Positions 38,570-46,805 of a DNA stretch of 47,042 nt are shown one piece after another. The first letter of the stretch is position 1. Every line of letters begins with the position of its first letter. Under the pieces are notes generated by a model. The model worked only from the letters and a program-made list of their open reading frames with translations. It was not told the origin of the DNA and made no database searches. The DNA is taken from positions 1 to 47,042 of the forward strand of contig DMCY01000066.1 of the NCBI GenBank assembly GCA_003451675.1, given 5' to 3'. The stretch comes from Candidatus Atribacteria bacterium (GTDB lineage Bacteria > Atribacterota > JS1 > SB-45 > 34-128). The translations under genes and the position numbers were made by a program.

Positions 38570-40510
38570 TTACTCTTTTGTATTTTCTTTTAATCTTATT
38601 AGATTCAAAAGACCTCCCTGAATCAACATCTCTCTCTGTCGGGGAGTAATATCCAAAATCATCTTATATTCTTTACCTTTGGTCAAATTTTTAAGTTTAA
38701 TTGTTCTGCTCTTGACCTGGGAAATGGCATCTTCTATTAAAAGTTCGTCCATTTCATTTATATCATCGTAATCTTCTGGATTTTCAAATACCAAAGGAAT
38801 TATTCCATTATTTACCAGATTGGCCTGGTGTATTCTCGCAAATGATTTTGCCAAAACAGCTTTTATTCCCAAATACAGAGGGACAAGAGCAGCATGTTCT
38901 CTACTTGAGCCTTGCCCATAGTTTTCTCCTCCAACTATAAACCCCCCTTTATTTGCTTTTGCCCTTTTAGGAAAACCTTTATCGCAAAGAGTTAAACAAT
39001 AATCAGAAAGATAAGGTATATTTGACCTATAAGGAAGTAGTTTAGCTGGAGAGGGCATTATATGATCTGTAGTAATATTATCACCTACTTTAATTAAGAC
39101 CCTTCCCTGTATCTCCGGAAGTAGTGGTTTACCCAGGGGAAACGGTTTTATATTAGGTCCCTTTATAACTTCTACCTTTTCATAATTATTAGCTGGAGCT
39201 ACAATCATATTATCGTTAATTAAAAATGCTTCAGGGATTTTAATTTCACTATAATCTTTTAATCCAAATTCTCTTGGGTCAGTAAGATAACCGGTAAGTG
39301 CTGATGCAGCAGCAACCTCAGGACTAACCAAATAGACTTTTGCTGAAATTGTACCAGATCTTCCTTTAAAATTACGATTAAAAGTTCTTAAGGATACCCC
39401 ATCTGTAGGAGGAGATTGCCCCATACCAATACAGGGACCACAGGCACATTCAAGAATTCTTGCTCCTGACATAATTAACGATGCCAAAACTCCATTTTGA
39501 GCAAGTATAGACAAAACCTGTTTTGATCCCGGCGCTACTGCCAAAGAAACATGTTCTGCAATGGTTTTACCCTGTAGAATTCTCGCTGCCTTCATTAAAT
39601 CACTATAGGAAGAATTTGTACAGCTGCCAATAATTACCTGATCGACCTTAACATTCTTTATAGAAGATATGGGCACTACCTTATCCGGGCTATGAGGACA
39701 GGCTACTAAGGGCTCTAAATGAGAAAGATTTATCTCTATCTCTTCATCGTACATTGCTCCTTTATCTGCTTTAATTTCTGAAAATTCATTTTCTCTGCCC
39801 TGGGCTTTTAAAAAATTAAAGGTACTCTCATCACTCGGAAATATAGAAGTTGTTGCTCCTAGTTCAGCCCCCATATTAGTAATTGTTGCTCTTTGAGGAA
39901 CAGATAAGTTCTTTACACCCTCACCAGTATACTCAAATATCTTACCAACTCCACCCTTAACAGTTGCTTTTTTTAAAAGTTCAAGTATAATATCTTTTGC
40001 CGAAACCCACGGATTCAATTTCCCTATAAGATTAACTTTTACTATCCTGGGCATTGTAATGCAATATTCTCCGCTTGCCATAGCCACAGCTACATCAACC
40101 CCTCCTGCCCCTATAGCCAGCATTCCCATACCACCAGCTGTAGGTGTGTGACTGTCAGAGCCTAAAAGCGTCTGCCCTGGAATCGCAAATCTTTCCAAAT
40201 GAACCTGGTGACATATGCCATTACCTGGTTTTGAAAAATATATCCCATACTTCTTCGCCACTGTCTGGATATAAAGATGGTCATCAGCATTTTCAGGCCC
40301 GGTTTGGAGAGTATTATGGTCAATATATGCAACAGATTTTTTTGTCTTTATCTTATTAACTCCAAGTGCTTCAAGCTGCAGATAGACCATTGTCCCGGTA
40401 GCATCCTGAGTAAGTGTCTGATCAATCCTTATTGTTACTTCTCTACCAGGAACCATTTCTCCTTTTATTAGATGTTCTCTTAGAATTTTCTGCGCTACTG
40501 TGAATAACAA
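38570..40510 (-). CDS. acn: Aconitate hydratase, Aquifex type
   Basis: Seen: 646 residues; DSHTPTAGGMGMLAIG, IGSCTNSS and CACGPCIGMG ([4Fe-4S] cysteines), and the swivelling domain fused at the C-terminus with DNITTDHIMPSPAKLLP and GGENYGQGSSREHAA. The length fits the short, about 650-residue aconitase group, not the 850-900-residue AcnA/AcnB. The start is TTG at 40510 with AGGAGG 8 bases upstream. Known: isomerises citrate to isocitrate. It follows Re-citrate synthase by 34 bases. Confidence 0.9.
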   Translation of the reverse strand: MLFTVAQKILREHLIKGEMVPGREVTIRIDQTLTQDATGTMVYLQLEALGVNKIKTKKSVAYIDHNTLQTGPENADDHLYIQTVAKKYGIYFSKPGNGICHQVHLERFAIPGQTLLGSDSHTPTAGGMGMLAIGAGGVDVAVAMASGEYCITMPRIVKVNLIGKLNPWVSAKDIILELLKKATVKGGVGKIFEYTGEGVKNLSVPQRATITNMGAELGATTSIFPSDESTFNFLKAQGRENEFSEIKADKGAMYDEEIEINLSHLEPLVACPHSPDKVVPISSIKNVKVDQVIIGSCTNSSYSDLMKAARILQGKTIAEHVSLAVAPGSKQVLSILAQNGVLASLIMSGARILECACGPCIGMGQSPPTDGVSLRTFNRNFKGRSGTISAKVYLVSPEVAAASALTGYLTDPREFGLKDYSEIKIPEAFLINDNMIVAPANNYEKVEVIKGPNIKPFPLGKPLLPEIQGRVLIKVGDNITTDHIMPSPAKLLPYRSNIPYLSDYCLTLCDKGFPKRAKANKGGFIVGGENYGQGSSREHAALVPLYLGIKAVLAKSFARIHQANLVNNGIIPLVFENPEDYDDINEMDELLIEDAISQVKSRTIKLKNLTKGKEYKMILDITPRQREMLIQGGLLNLIRLKENTKE

Positions 40511-40544
40511 TTTTAAAACCTCCTAAAATATTGCTTAAATTAGA

Positions 40545-41969
40545 CTATTTGATACCACTAGCTTTTCCGTCTTTCTTATTTTGTTTTATATTTTTATTGA
40601 ACAGTTCTGGCATATATTTCTTAATCAGAGAGTTAAGTTCTCCATTACTGATAACTGTTGTTCTTCCTTCGCTATATTCTTTGTCAACCCATTCTTTTAT
40701 TTTCAATATTCTTGGGTCTCTTTTATCTATCCTTTTTTCTTCAGCTAATTTGAAATAAGTATTTATCCAGGCAGCAATTCCAGCAACCCCAGAATGAGCA
40801 TCAATTGCAATCACCACAGGTCTTTTCAATATCTTCTCTGTGTCAAATATATTATAAATTTCCTCATTTTTTAATATCCCATCGGCATGAATTCCAGCTC
40901 TGGTCTCATTAAAAGCTTTACCTATAAAAGGAGTTCTAGGTGGTATTTTATAGTTAAGTTCTTTTTTAAAATAATTAGCTATCTCGTTTATAGCTTCCAA
41001 TCTCATATTTTTTGTTGTTCCTCTGATTTGAGCATATTCAATAACCATTGCTTCCAGAGGACAATTCCCGGTTCTTTCGCCTATCCCTAAAAGAGAGGTA
41101 TTCACGGCCGATGCACCATAAAGCCAGGCTGTAGTTGAATTGGTCACCGCCTTATAAAAATCGTTATGCCCATGCCACTCAATCCATTCCGAGGGCACTT
41201 CGGAATAATGCCGAAGTCCATAAATAATGCCTTGCACGCATCTGGGTAAAGCTGCTCCCGGATAAGAGACCCCTAAGCCTAAAGTATCACAGGCCCTTAT
41301 TTTTACTGGTATTTTTGCTTCTCTGGAAAGATTCATAAGCTCGTTGGCAAAGGGAACAACAAAGCCATAAAAATCAGCCCGGGTAATATCTTCAAAATGA
41401 CATCTCGGAACTATTTCATTTTCCAGGGCTGATTCTACAATAGAGAGGTACATCTCCATCGCCTGTCTTCGCGTAAGATTAAGTTTTTTAAATATATGAT
41501 AATCAGAACAAGATACTAATATACCGGTCTCTTTCACACCCATTTCCTTAACCAATTTGAAATCCTCTTTTTTGGCTCTTATCCAGGTAGTTACTTCCGG
41601 GTATCTGTACGCCTTGGCTAAACATTTTTCCAGGGCTTCCCTATCTTTTTTAGAATAAATAAAAAATTCTGTTTGTCTTATTACTCCGGAATTGTTATCA
41701 AGTTCATGAAGATAATCAAAAATCCTCACTATTTGATCCACAGTATAGGGTGACCGAGACTGTTGGCCATCCCTAAAAGTGGTATCGGTAATCCAAATTT
41801 CCTCTGGGACAAACATAGGAACATGTCTATGATTGAAAGTTACCCTGGGTATTTCCTTATAAGGTAATATTTCTCGATAAAGATTTGGTTCTGCTACATC
41901 CTGAAGACTATGCTTATATACTGCCTGTTCTATGAGATTAGTACGATTACTAAATTCTACCTTTGCCAA
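40545..41969 (-). CDS. Re-type citrate synthase (homocitrate/isopropylmalate synthase family)
   Basis: Seen: 474 residues, DRE-TIM metallolyase: DTTFRDGQQSRSPYT, HFEDITRADFYG, EWHGHNDFYKAV, GIGERTGNCPLEAMV and TRAGIHADG. It is distinct from the LeuA and CimA also present, and resembles the Re-citrate synthases known from Clostridium kluyveri and Dehalococcoides. The start is TTG at 41969 with AAGGAGG 8 bases upstream. Known: Re-citrate synthases form citrate from acetyl-CoA and oxaloacetate with opposite stereochemistry to GltA and are restricted to anaerobes. Genes for aconitase, isocitrate and glutamate dehydrogenases around it support citrate rather than homocitrate formation. No Si-citrate synthase is in the window. 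Confidence 0.82.
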   Translation of the reverse strand: MAKVEFSNRTNLIEQAVYKHSLQDVAEPNLYREILPYKEIPRVTFNHRHVPMFVPEEIWITDTTFRDGQQSRSPYTVDQIVRIFDYLHELDNNSGVIRQTEFFIYSKKDREALEKCLAKAYRYPEVTTWIRAKKEDFKLVKEMGVKETGILVSCSDYHIFKKLNLTRRQAMEMYLSIVESALENEIVPRCHFEDITRADFYGFVVPFANELMNLSREAKIPVKIRACDTLGLGVSYPGAALPRCVQGIIYGLRHYSEVPSEWIEWHGHNDFYKAVTNSTTAWLYGASAVNTSLLGIGERTGNCPLEAMVIEYAQIRGTTKNMRLEAINEIANYFKKELNYKIPPRTPFIGKAFNETRAGIHADGILKNEEIYNIFDTEKILKRPVVIAIDAHSGVAGIAAWINTYFKLAEEKRIDKRDPRILKIKEWVDKEYSEGRTTVISNGELNSLIKKYMPELFNKNIKQNKKDGKASGIK

Positions 41970-42032
41970 CTGCTTATCCTCCTTTAGCTCAAATTATAAA
42001 ATCAGACTCTGCTTAAATAAATCTATTAAAAT

Positions 42033-43334
42033 TTAGGGCCAAATTCCCCGAACTTCCATAGCTTTTGCCACTTTTGATAAAGCATAAATATAAGCAGCAG
42101 TACGATTATCTACCTTCGCCCTTTGAGCAACCTTGAGTGTTTCCCCAAAAGCTTTTACCATTAATTTCTTCAGTCTTCTATTCACTTTATCTTCGCTCCA
42201 AAAATAACCACAAAGACCTTGTACCCATTCAAAGTAGGATACAGTAACTCCACCAGAATTAGCTAAAATATCGGGTATTATAAATACTCCTCTTTGATAT
42301 AAGATATCATCTGCCTCCGGAGTAACAGGTCCATTGGCGGCTTCAGCAATTATTTTTGCTTTTATATCTTTTGCATTTTTCTTAGTTATCACTTCTTCTA
42401 AGGCTGCCGGTACCAAAACATCACATTCTAGTTCTAATAAATCTTCATTAGAGATGAATTCTGTATTCGGGAAATTCCTCACCGAACCGGTTTTGTTTTT
42501 ATGATCCAAAATTTGTAAAGGATCAATCCCCTGGGGATTATAAGCCCCGCCTTTAGAATCACTTACCGCAATAATTTTGTATCCTTGTTCGCTAAGTAAT
42601 TTAGCGGAAATTGAACCAGCATTTCCATAACCTTGAACTGCTGCGGTAGCTCCAGAAGGATTAATATTTAAATGCTTAGCAGCTTCTTCTACTATATAAG
42701 ATAAACCACGTGCAGTAGCTTCTCCCCTTCCTTCTGAACCCCACAAATCAATAGGTTTTCCAGTAATAGTTGAATAATCAGCAGAGTTAGTTATTTTGTT
42801 ATAAGTATCTATATACCAACCCATAATCTTGGGGTTAGTATATACATCAGGAGCTGGAATATCTTGCCTTGGTCCAATAATAGAAGATATTTCAAAAATA
42901 TATCTTCGCGAAAGTCTCTCTAACTCTCCCTCCGACATCTCCTTGGGATTACAAATTACTCCTCCCTTGGCTCCACCATAGGGAATTCCCGCAACAGCAC
43001 ACTTCCAGGTCATCCAGGCAGACAAAGCCTTTACCTCATCCAAAGTAACATCAGGATGATATCTTACTCCACCTTTTGCTGGCCCTCGAGCAGTATTATA
43101 TTGTGACCTAAAACCAGTAAATACTTTCACCGCTCCATTATCCATCTTCACCGGGATAGAAACCATCAATACCCTTTCTGGTTCCTTAAGTCGAGCTAAA
43201 ATGTTAGGATCCAAATTCATTTTATTGGCAGCTTTTTTTAACTGTATTTGTGCTACTTCAAAAACATCTATTTTGTTAGCATCCTTTTCTAACTGCATTT
43301 GCAGCATTTCAAAAGTGTCTATTTGATTTGTCAT
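42033..43334 (-). CDS. gdhA: Glutamate dehydrogenase with duplicated N-terminal helix
   Basis: Seen: 433 residues; FRSQYNTARGPAKGGVRYHP, the catalytic-lysine region GIPYGGAKGG, PAPDVYTN, and an NAD(P) fold with VQGYGNAGS. Known: interconverts 2-oxoglutarate plus ammonia and glutamate. Odd: residues 5-21 and 22-38 are a tandem duplication of the first helix (11 of 17 identical), so the protein is one helix longer than usual. AAGGAGG precedes the ATG by 10 bases. It is the first gene of a unit with Re-citrate synthase, aconitase and idh, behind a 374-base leader holding an ANTAR-type antiterminator. Confidence 0.93.
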   Translation of the reverse strand: MTNQIDTFEMLQMQLEKDANKIDVFEVAQIQLKKAANKMNLDPNILARLKEPERVLMVSIPVKMDNGAVKVFTGFRSQYNTARGPAKGGVRYHPDVTLDEVKALSAWMTWKCAVAGIPYGGAKGGVICNPKEMSEGELERLSRRYIFEISSIIGPRQDIPAPDVYTNPKIMGWYIDTYNKITNSADYSTITGKPIDLWGSEGRGEATARGLSYIVEEAAKHLNINPSGATAAVQGYGNAGSISAKLLSEQGYKIIAVSDSKGGAYNPQGIDPLQILDHKNKTGSVRNFPNTEFISNEDLLELECDVLVPAALEEVITKKNAKDIKAKIIAEAANGPVTPEADDILYQRGVFIIPDILANSGGVTVSYFEWVQGLCGYFWSEDKVNRRLKKLMVKAFGETLKVAQRAKVDNRTAAYIYALSKVAKAMEVRGIWP

Positions 43335-43484
43335 TGTTAATTTTCCTCCTTAATTATTAAATTTTTAAATTACCATAAAAATTTTTAGATCTATTATTTA
43401 TCAATATTGTGAATAGAATAAAACCATACCACCCCCTGTTTTCTCTTTATTTACTTTAATACAAAGGCCTACTTATAAATAAAA

Positions 43485-43561
43485 AAAGAAGTCCCCTTAA
43501 GACAAACATTGTCAAAAAAGGACTTCTTTGTCCTTATAGAAATAATTAGGCTTCTTTGCCG
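43485..43561 (-). ncRNA. ANTAR-type two-hairpin antiterminator and terminator in the gdh leader
   Basis: On the minus strand: hairpin 1 GGC-AAAGAA-GCC (43560-43549), a 13-base linker, hairpin 2 AAGGAC-AAAGAA-GTCCTT (43535-43518). Both hexaloops carry A at position 1 and G at position 4, the known ANTAR recognition pattern. The 3' part of hairpin 2 is also the 5' arm of an intrinsic terminator: AAAGAAGTCC (43529-43520) pairs with GGACTTCTTT (43494-43485), followed by TTTTATTT. The two structures are mutually exclusive. Hairpin 1 has only three clear pairs, a weak point. The other bases of this 374-base gene-free leader show no clear promoter. Confidence 0.75.
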
Positions 43562-43708
43562 TTTATTCTACTCCCTTGTAGAAAGTTAAATTATTTAATT
43601 ATTTTTTATCTTCCTATTATATTTATAAAATAACAATTAAGAGCCATACTTCCCAATATTTAATAATTCATAATAGTTTAATTTATATTATGTTTGGGAT
43701 GTGTTAAT

Positions 43709-44413
43709 TCATTTTATTTGCCGAATTTCATAAGAAAGTATTATGGCTTCTGCAATCTCCTTCATAGAGATTCGTTTATCCATACTCGATTTTCTAATTA
43801 AAGAAAAGGCCTCACTTTCATTTATGTTCCTTTCTTCCATTAATATTCCTTTTGCTCTCTCTGTTTTTTTTCTGGTATCTAATTCTTCTTGAATTATTTT
43901 AGTCTTAACTATTAATTCAGTTTTTTCAATAGCCACTGCTGCCTGATTAGCGATGGTGCTTAAAAGAGTAATCTCGGCTTTGGTAAATTCATAAGGCTTA
44001 TTCGTATAAACATTAAGTACGCCAATAACTTTATCTTTTACCATCATAGGGATGCTTGCCATAGAAATTAAACCTTCTTTCTTGGCAAGTTTTTTTTCTT
44101 TGTATTGTTTCTCTTTTAATACATCAAAAATTATCTTTGGTTTTTTTTCTCTAGCTACCAATCCTACTATGCCTTCATTTAATTTTATGGTTTTTTTGTT
44201 CAGATATTCCTGATGCATTGATTGAGTGGCTTTAATATTAAACTCTTGTTTTTTATTATCTATTAGCCATACATTGCAAACCTTTGCTTTCATTACATTT
44301 GCAGTTAAGGTTACGATAAGTTTTAATATATCCTCAAGGTAAAGGTCAGAAGTTATAGCTCTACTTATTTTGTTTAATGTTTTTAAATAATCTTCATAAT
44401 CTAAATTATTCAT
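43709..44413 (-). CDS. GAF-ANTAR RNA-binding antitermination regulator
   Basis: Seen: 234 residues; a GAF domain (about 15-165, with the IPMMVKDKVIGVLNVY core), then a coiled linker and a C-terminal ANTAR domain (about 172-230: ERAKGILMEERNINESEAF, then ISMKEIAEAII). Known: ANTAR domains bind paired hexaloop hairpins and prevent termination; GAF is the sensor. A GGAG site precedes the ATG. The gene has its own promoter and a riboswitch leader upstream. The next gene downstream, gdh, carries a matching hairpin pair. Inferred: it controls the glutamate operon. The GAF ligand is unknown. Confidence 0.92.
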   Translation of the reverse strand: MNNLDYEDYLKTLNKISRAITSDLYLEDILKLIVTLTANVMKAKVCNVWLIDNKKQEFNIKATQSMHQEYLNKKTIKLNEGIVGLVAREKKPKIIFDVLKEKQYKEKKLAKKEGLISMASIPMMVKDKVIGVLNVYTNKPYEFTKAEITLLSTIANQAAVAIEKTELIVKTKIIQEELDTRKKTERAKGILMEERNINESEAFSLIRKSSMDKRISMKEIAEAIILSYEIRQIK

Positions 44414-44490
44414 AATTCTCCATGCTATCCATTAATATAAATATTTTTCTTTATTTCTTTATTTTATTAAAGCATTAAACACTTTTACTT

Positions 44491-44640
44491 ATAAAAAAGC
44501 CTGAAAAATAGGTAATGATAATATTAACAGAACCTATCTCTCAGGCTTTTATCCTAAAAGTGTAGTATCGATTAGATACCTTGTGACGCTTGGTCCAGAC
44601 TCTAATAATTAATTAGACGGAACCCTAGACACACTTCTGT
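44491..44640 (-). ncRNA. ykkC-class riboswitch with terminator, leader of the GAF-ANTAR gene
   Basis: On the minus strand: CTAGGGTTCCG, P2 hairpin (TCTAATTAATTATTAGA), GTCTGGACCAAG, a short hairpin, then AGGATAAAAGCCT (P3) and GAGATAGGTTC. The terminator GCCTGA..ATAGGT / ACCTAT..TCAGGC, followed by six T at 44498-44493, uses aptamer bases as its 5' arm. The P1-P2 half is almost the same as in the ilvB leader, down to the P2 stem sequence. Ligand not determined; ppGpp is favoured by amino-acid context, with guanidine or PRPP as alternatives. Confidence 0.72.
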
Positions 44641-44661
44641 AGACATATTTAATTTTTCGAA

Positions 44662-44690
44662 ATTCTATCATCATTTATAAACTTTGTCAA
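44662..44690 (-). promoter_or_regulatory. Sigma-70 promoter ahead of the riboswitch and GAF-ANTAR gene
   Basis: TTGACA (44690-44685), exactly 17 bases, TAGAAT (44667-44662) on the minus strand. The expected start near 44655 lies just ahead of the aptamer. The remaining bases up to 44841 are AT-rich with nothing recognised. Confidence 0.72.
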
Positions 44691-44841
44691 ATTTTAGCTA
44701 ACAATTTTCTTATTCTTTCTTAAATGCATCACTAAATTTTACACTTATACTAACGATTCTTGGGATTTGATGAATTATTTCTTCTCTTATTAAATATTAC
44801 ATTTATTACACAGCTGATTGTGGGAGTAATAATTATTACAA

Positions 44842-45738
44842 TTAATTTTTTATTTTATCTGACATCGCCTTAATATGTAAGGGTGTGGTGCCGCAACATC
44901 CCCCAATTAAATTTAATCCTAACTTAACAAATTTTTCAGTATATTCAGCCATTATTTTTGGAGATGCAGGATATACTACTTTACCTTTAACCAATTCAGG
45001 CATCCCCGCATTGGGCTCAACCATTAAATAAGTCTTACTTGCCTTCTTCATTATTTTCAAGACTTTATATAAAATTTTCGGACCGGTTCCACAATTAGCT
45101 CCTACTCCATCTGCCCCTTGATTTTCAAGAACTATAACTGCCCTTTCTGGATCAACTCCATATATAGTCTTTAAATTTTTATCGAAAGTCATTGAAGTAA
45201 TCACCATTAAATTAGTATTTTCTTTCACTGCCTTTAGTGCAGTTTTTATTTCCTCAAGGTCATAAAAAGTTTCTAATATTATTAGATCTACTCCAATTTT
45301 TTCTAAAATTACAACCTGTTCTTTGTAATTCTCATAAACTTCTTTTAGCGAGAGAGGACCATAAGGTTCTAATATCTTGCCGGTTGGGCCCACAGATGCC
45401 GCTAATAACACTTTCCTTTCTGGCTCTTTTATATTTTTTTTTATAGCTTCTTTAGCAATTTTTACTGCTGACCTATTTATCTCTATAACATCATTTTGAC
45501 TATTAAAGCTACTCAACTTGACTCTATTAGCCCCAAAAGTATTAGTTAATATTACATCCGCACCGGCTTTTATATATTCTCGATGAATTTTTTGCACTAC
45601 TTGAGGATGAGATATATTCCATCCTTCAGAGCACTCCCCTGATTTAAGACCATATTTTTGAAGCATGGTTCCCATTGCCCCATCGAGTAATAAGGGTCTT
45701 TTATTTAATTGTTCTTTTATTTCTTCCTTAATATTCAT
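44842..45738 (-). CDS. Homocysteine-binding methyltransferase module of split methionine synthase
   Basis: Seen: 298 residues; LLLDGAMGTMLQ at the start, NTFGANRVKL, and the zinc ligands in GANCGTG and GGCCGTTP. This equals the first domain of MetH (BHMT-type barrel) without pterin, B12 or activation domains. Known: binds homocysteine through zinc and accepts a methyl group from methylcobalamin. The missing modules are encoded separately at 17746-20959. No strong ribosome site is visible; a 9-bp hairpin (45765-45773 with 45782-45790) lies about 27 bases before the start. It could instead be an S-methylmethionine-type enzyme, but the gene set favours split MetH. Confidence 0.85.
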   Translation of the reverse strand: MNIKEEIKEQLNKRPLLLDGAMGTMLQKYGLKSGECSEGWNISHPQVVQKIHREYIKAGADVILTNTFGANRVKLSSFNSQNDVIEINRSAVKIAKEAIKKNIKEPERKVLLAASVGPTGKILEPYGPLSLKEVYENYKEQVVILEKIGVDLIILETFYDLEEIKTALKAVKENTNLMVITSMTFDKNLKTIYGVDPERAVIVLENQGADGVGANCGTGPKILYKVLKIMKKASKTYLMVEPNAGMPELVKGKVVYPASPKIMAEYTEKFVKLGLNLIGGCCGTTPLHIKAMSDKIKN

Positions 45739-45764
45739 ATTGTTACCACATTACTCATAACCGC

Positions 45765-45790
45765 CACATCCAGAAGTACTACTGGATGTG
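45765..45790 (-). other. Short hairpin upstream of the homocysteine methyltransferase gene
   Basis: CACATCCAG (45765-45773) and CTGGATGTG (45782-45790) form a perfect 9-bp stem with an 8-base loop between the transporter gene and the methyltransferase start. There is no U-run, so it is unlikely to be a terminator. A protein site, RNA processing site or mild attenuator is possible. Confidence 0.35.
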
Positions 45791-45884
45791 TAAGTAATAC
45801 TTCTTCTATTTTACAGGATATAAACTTTTTTACAACCACAGTTACAGAAAAAATTACTCTAAAATTCCAAAATAAAGTTATGTA

Positions 45885-46781
45885 TTACTCCGCTTTTAAC
45901 TTATAATTTAAATATCCGCTTACAATTATGAGAGAAGCACCGAATATACTAAATAAATCAGGTGCCTTTTTAAAAATAAAAGTGTCAAAAATAGCACTAA
46001 ATACAATTGTTAAATATAAACAAAGAGATACCAACTTTGGGGGCGCCATATGATATGATAAGGTAAGAGTATACTGCGCTCCTAAACCTAACAATCCTAT
46101 TGAAACTAAAATAATTAAACTTTTTATATCAGGGATAATAATATTTTTTTGCCATAATAATACCCCCAAAGCCGTCAAACCTATAACGTATCCAAGGTAA
46201 TTAACTATTACCAGTGGATGGTCATTCGAACGTAAATGACGTACTATTGTAAGACCTATTGCATTCATTATTGCTCCACCTAAACCAACAATTGCTGGGA
46301 ACATATCTGCCCGAAGTCCCGGTTTCACCACTAATAATGTCCCTAAAAAAGCGAAAATAAATATAGAAACTTGTTTAAAACTTATTTTTTCCCTTAAAAA
46401 TATAGCTGCAAAAAATATTGATAAAAGAGGACTTAATTGTTTAATAGAAACAGCATTTGTTAAGATCATAACTTTAATAGTATAAAAATAAGAGACTATG
46501 CTAAAAGTAGCTAACATGCTCCGCAATAATAAAAAAGGCCGGTTATTCCCAAAAATTGGTATTCCCTTCTTTATTAATATTAAAGGAATTATTAACATGG
46601 TAGGAATATTTCGAAATAAAATTATTTCCATTAAGGGAATATTTGGTACAAATTTTATTAAAATAGCCATGGCAGCGAAACAGGTTGCAGCAATAAGCAT
46701 CATTAAAATTCCCTGTACCTTTACATTACTTCTGACTTCCTCTATAGGCGATGATTGTATCATAATAGATCTGTCTTTCAT
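45885..46781 (-). CDS. DMT-superfamily (EamA) membrane transporter
   Basis: Seen: 298 residues, ten hydrophobic segments arranged as two EamA repeats, the first starting near residue 24 (ILMMLIAATCFAAMAIL). A short polar N-terminus precedes it. Known: the family exports amino acids, metabolites or drugs. Substrates are rarely predictable. It starts 24 bases after the glutamate synthase stop, so it probably shares that transcript. No clear ribosome site; ATG at 46781 is taken as first in frame, with another Met six codons on. Confidence 0.85.
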   Translation of the reverse strand: MKDRSIMIQSSPIEEVRSNVKVQGILMMLIAATCFAAMAILIKFVPNIPLMEIILFRNIPTMLIIPLILIKKGIPIFGNNRPFLLLRSMLATFSIVSYFYTIKVMILTNAVSIKQLSPLLSIFFAAIFLREKISFKQVSIFIFAFLGTLLVVKPGLRADMFPAIVGLGGAIMNAIGLTIVRHLRSNDHPLVIVNYLGYVIGLTALGVLLWQKNIIIPDIKSLIILVSIGLLGLGAQYTLTLSYHMAPPKLVSLCLYLTIVFSAIFDTFIFKKAPDLFSIFGASLIIVSGYLNYKLKAE

Positions 46782-46805
46782 TTTATGAGATATCTTAAAT
46801 ATCTT

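Noticed and set aside
44491..44640. Guanidine-I riboswitch for this ykkC-class element
   Set aside because: Not fully excluded, but there are no guanidine exporter or carboxylase genes nearby, and the close likeness to the ilvB leader copy favours an amino-acid/alarmone ligand.
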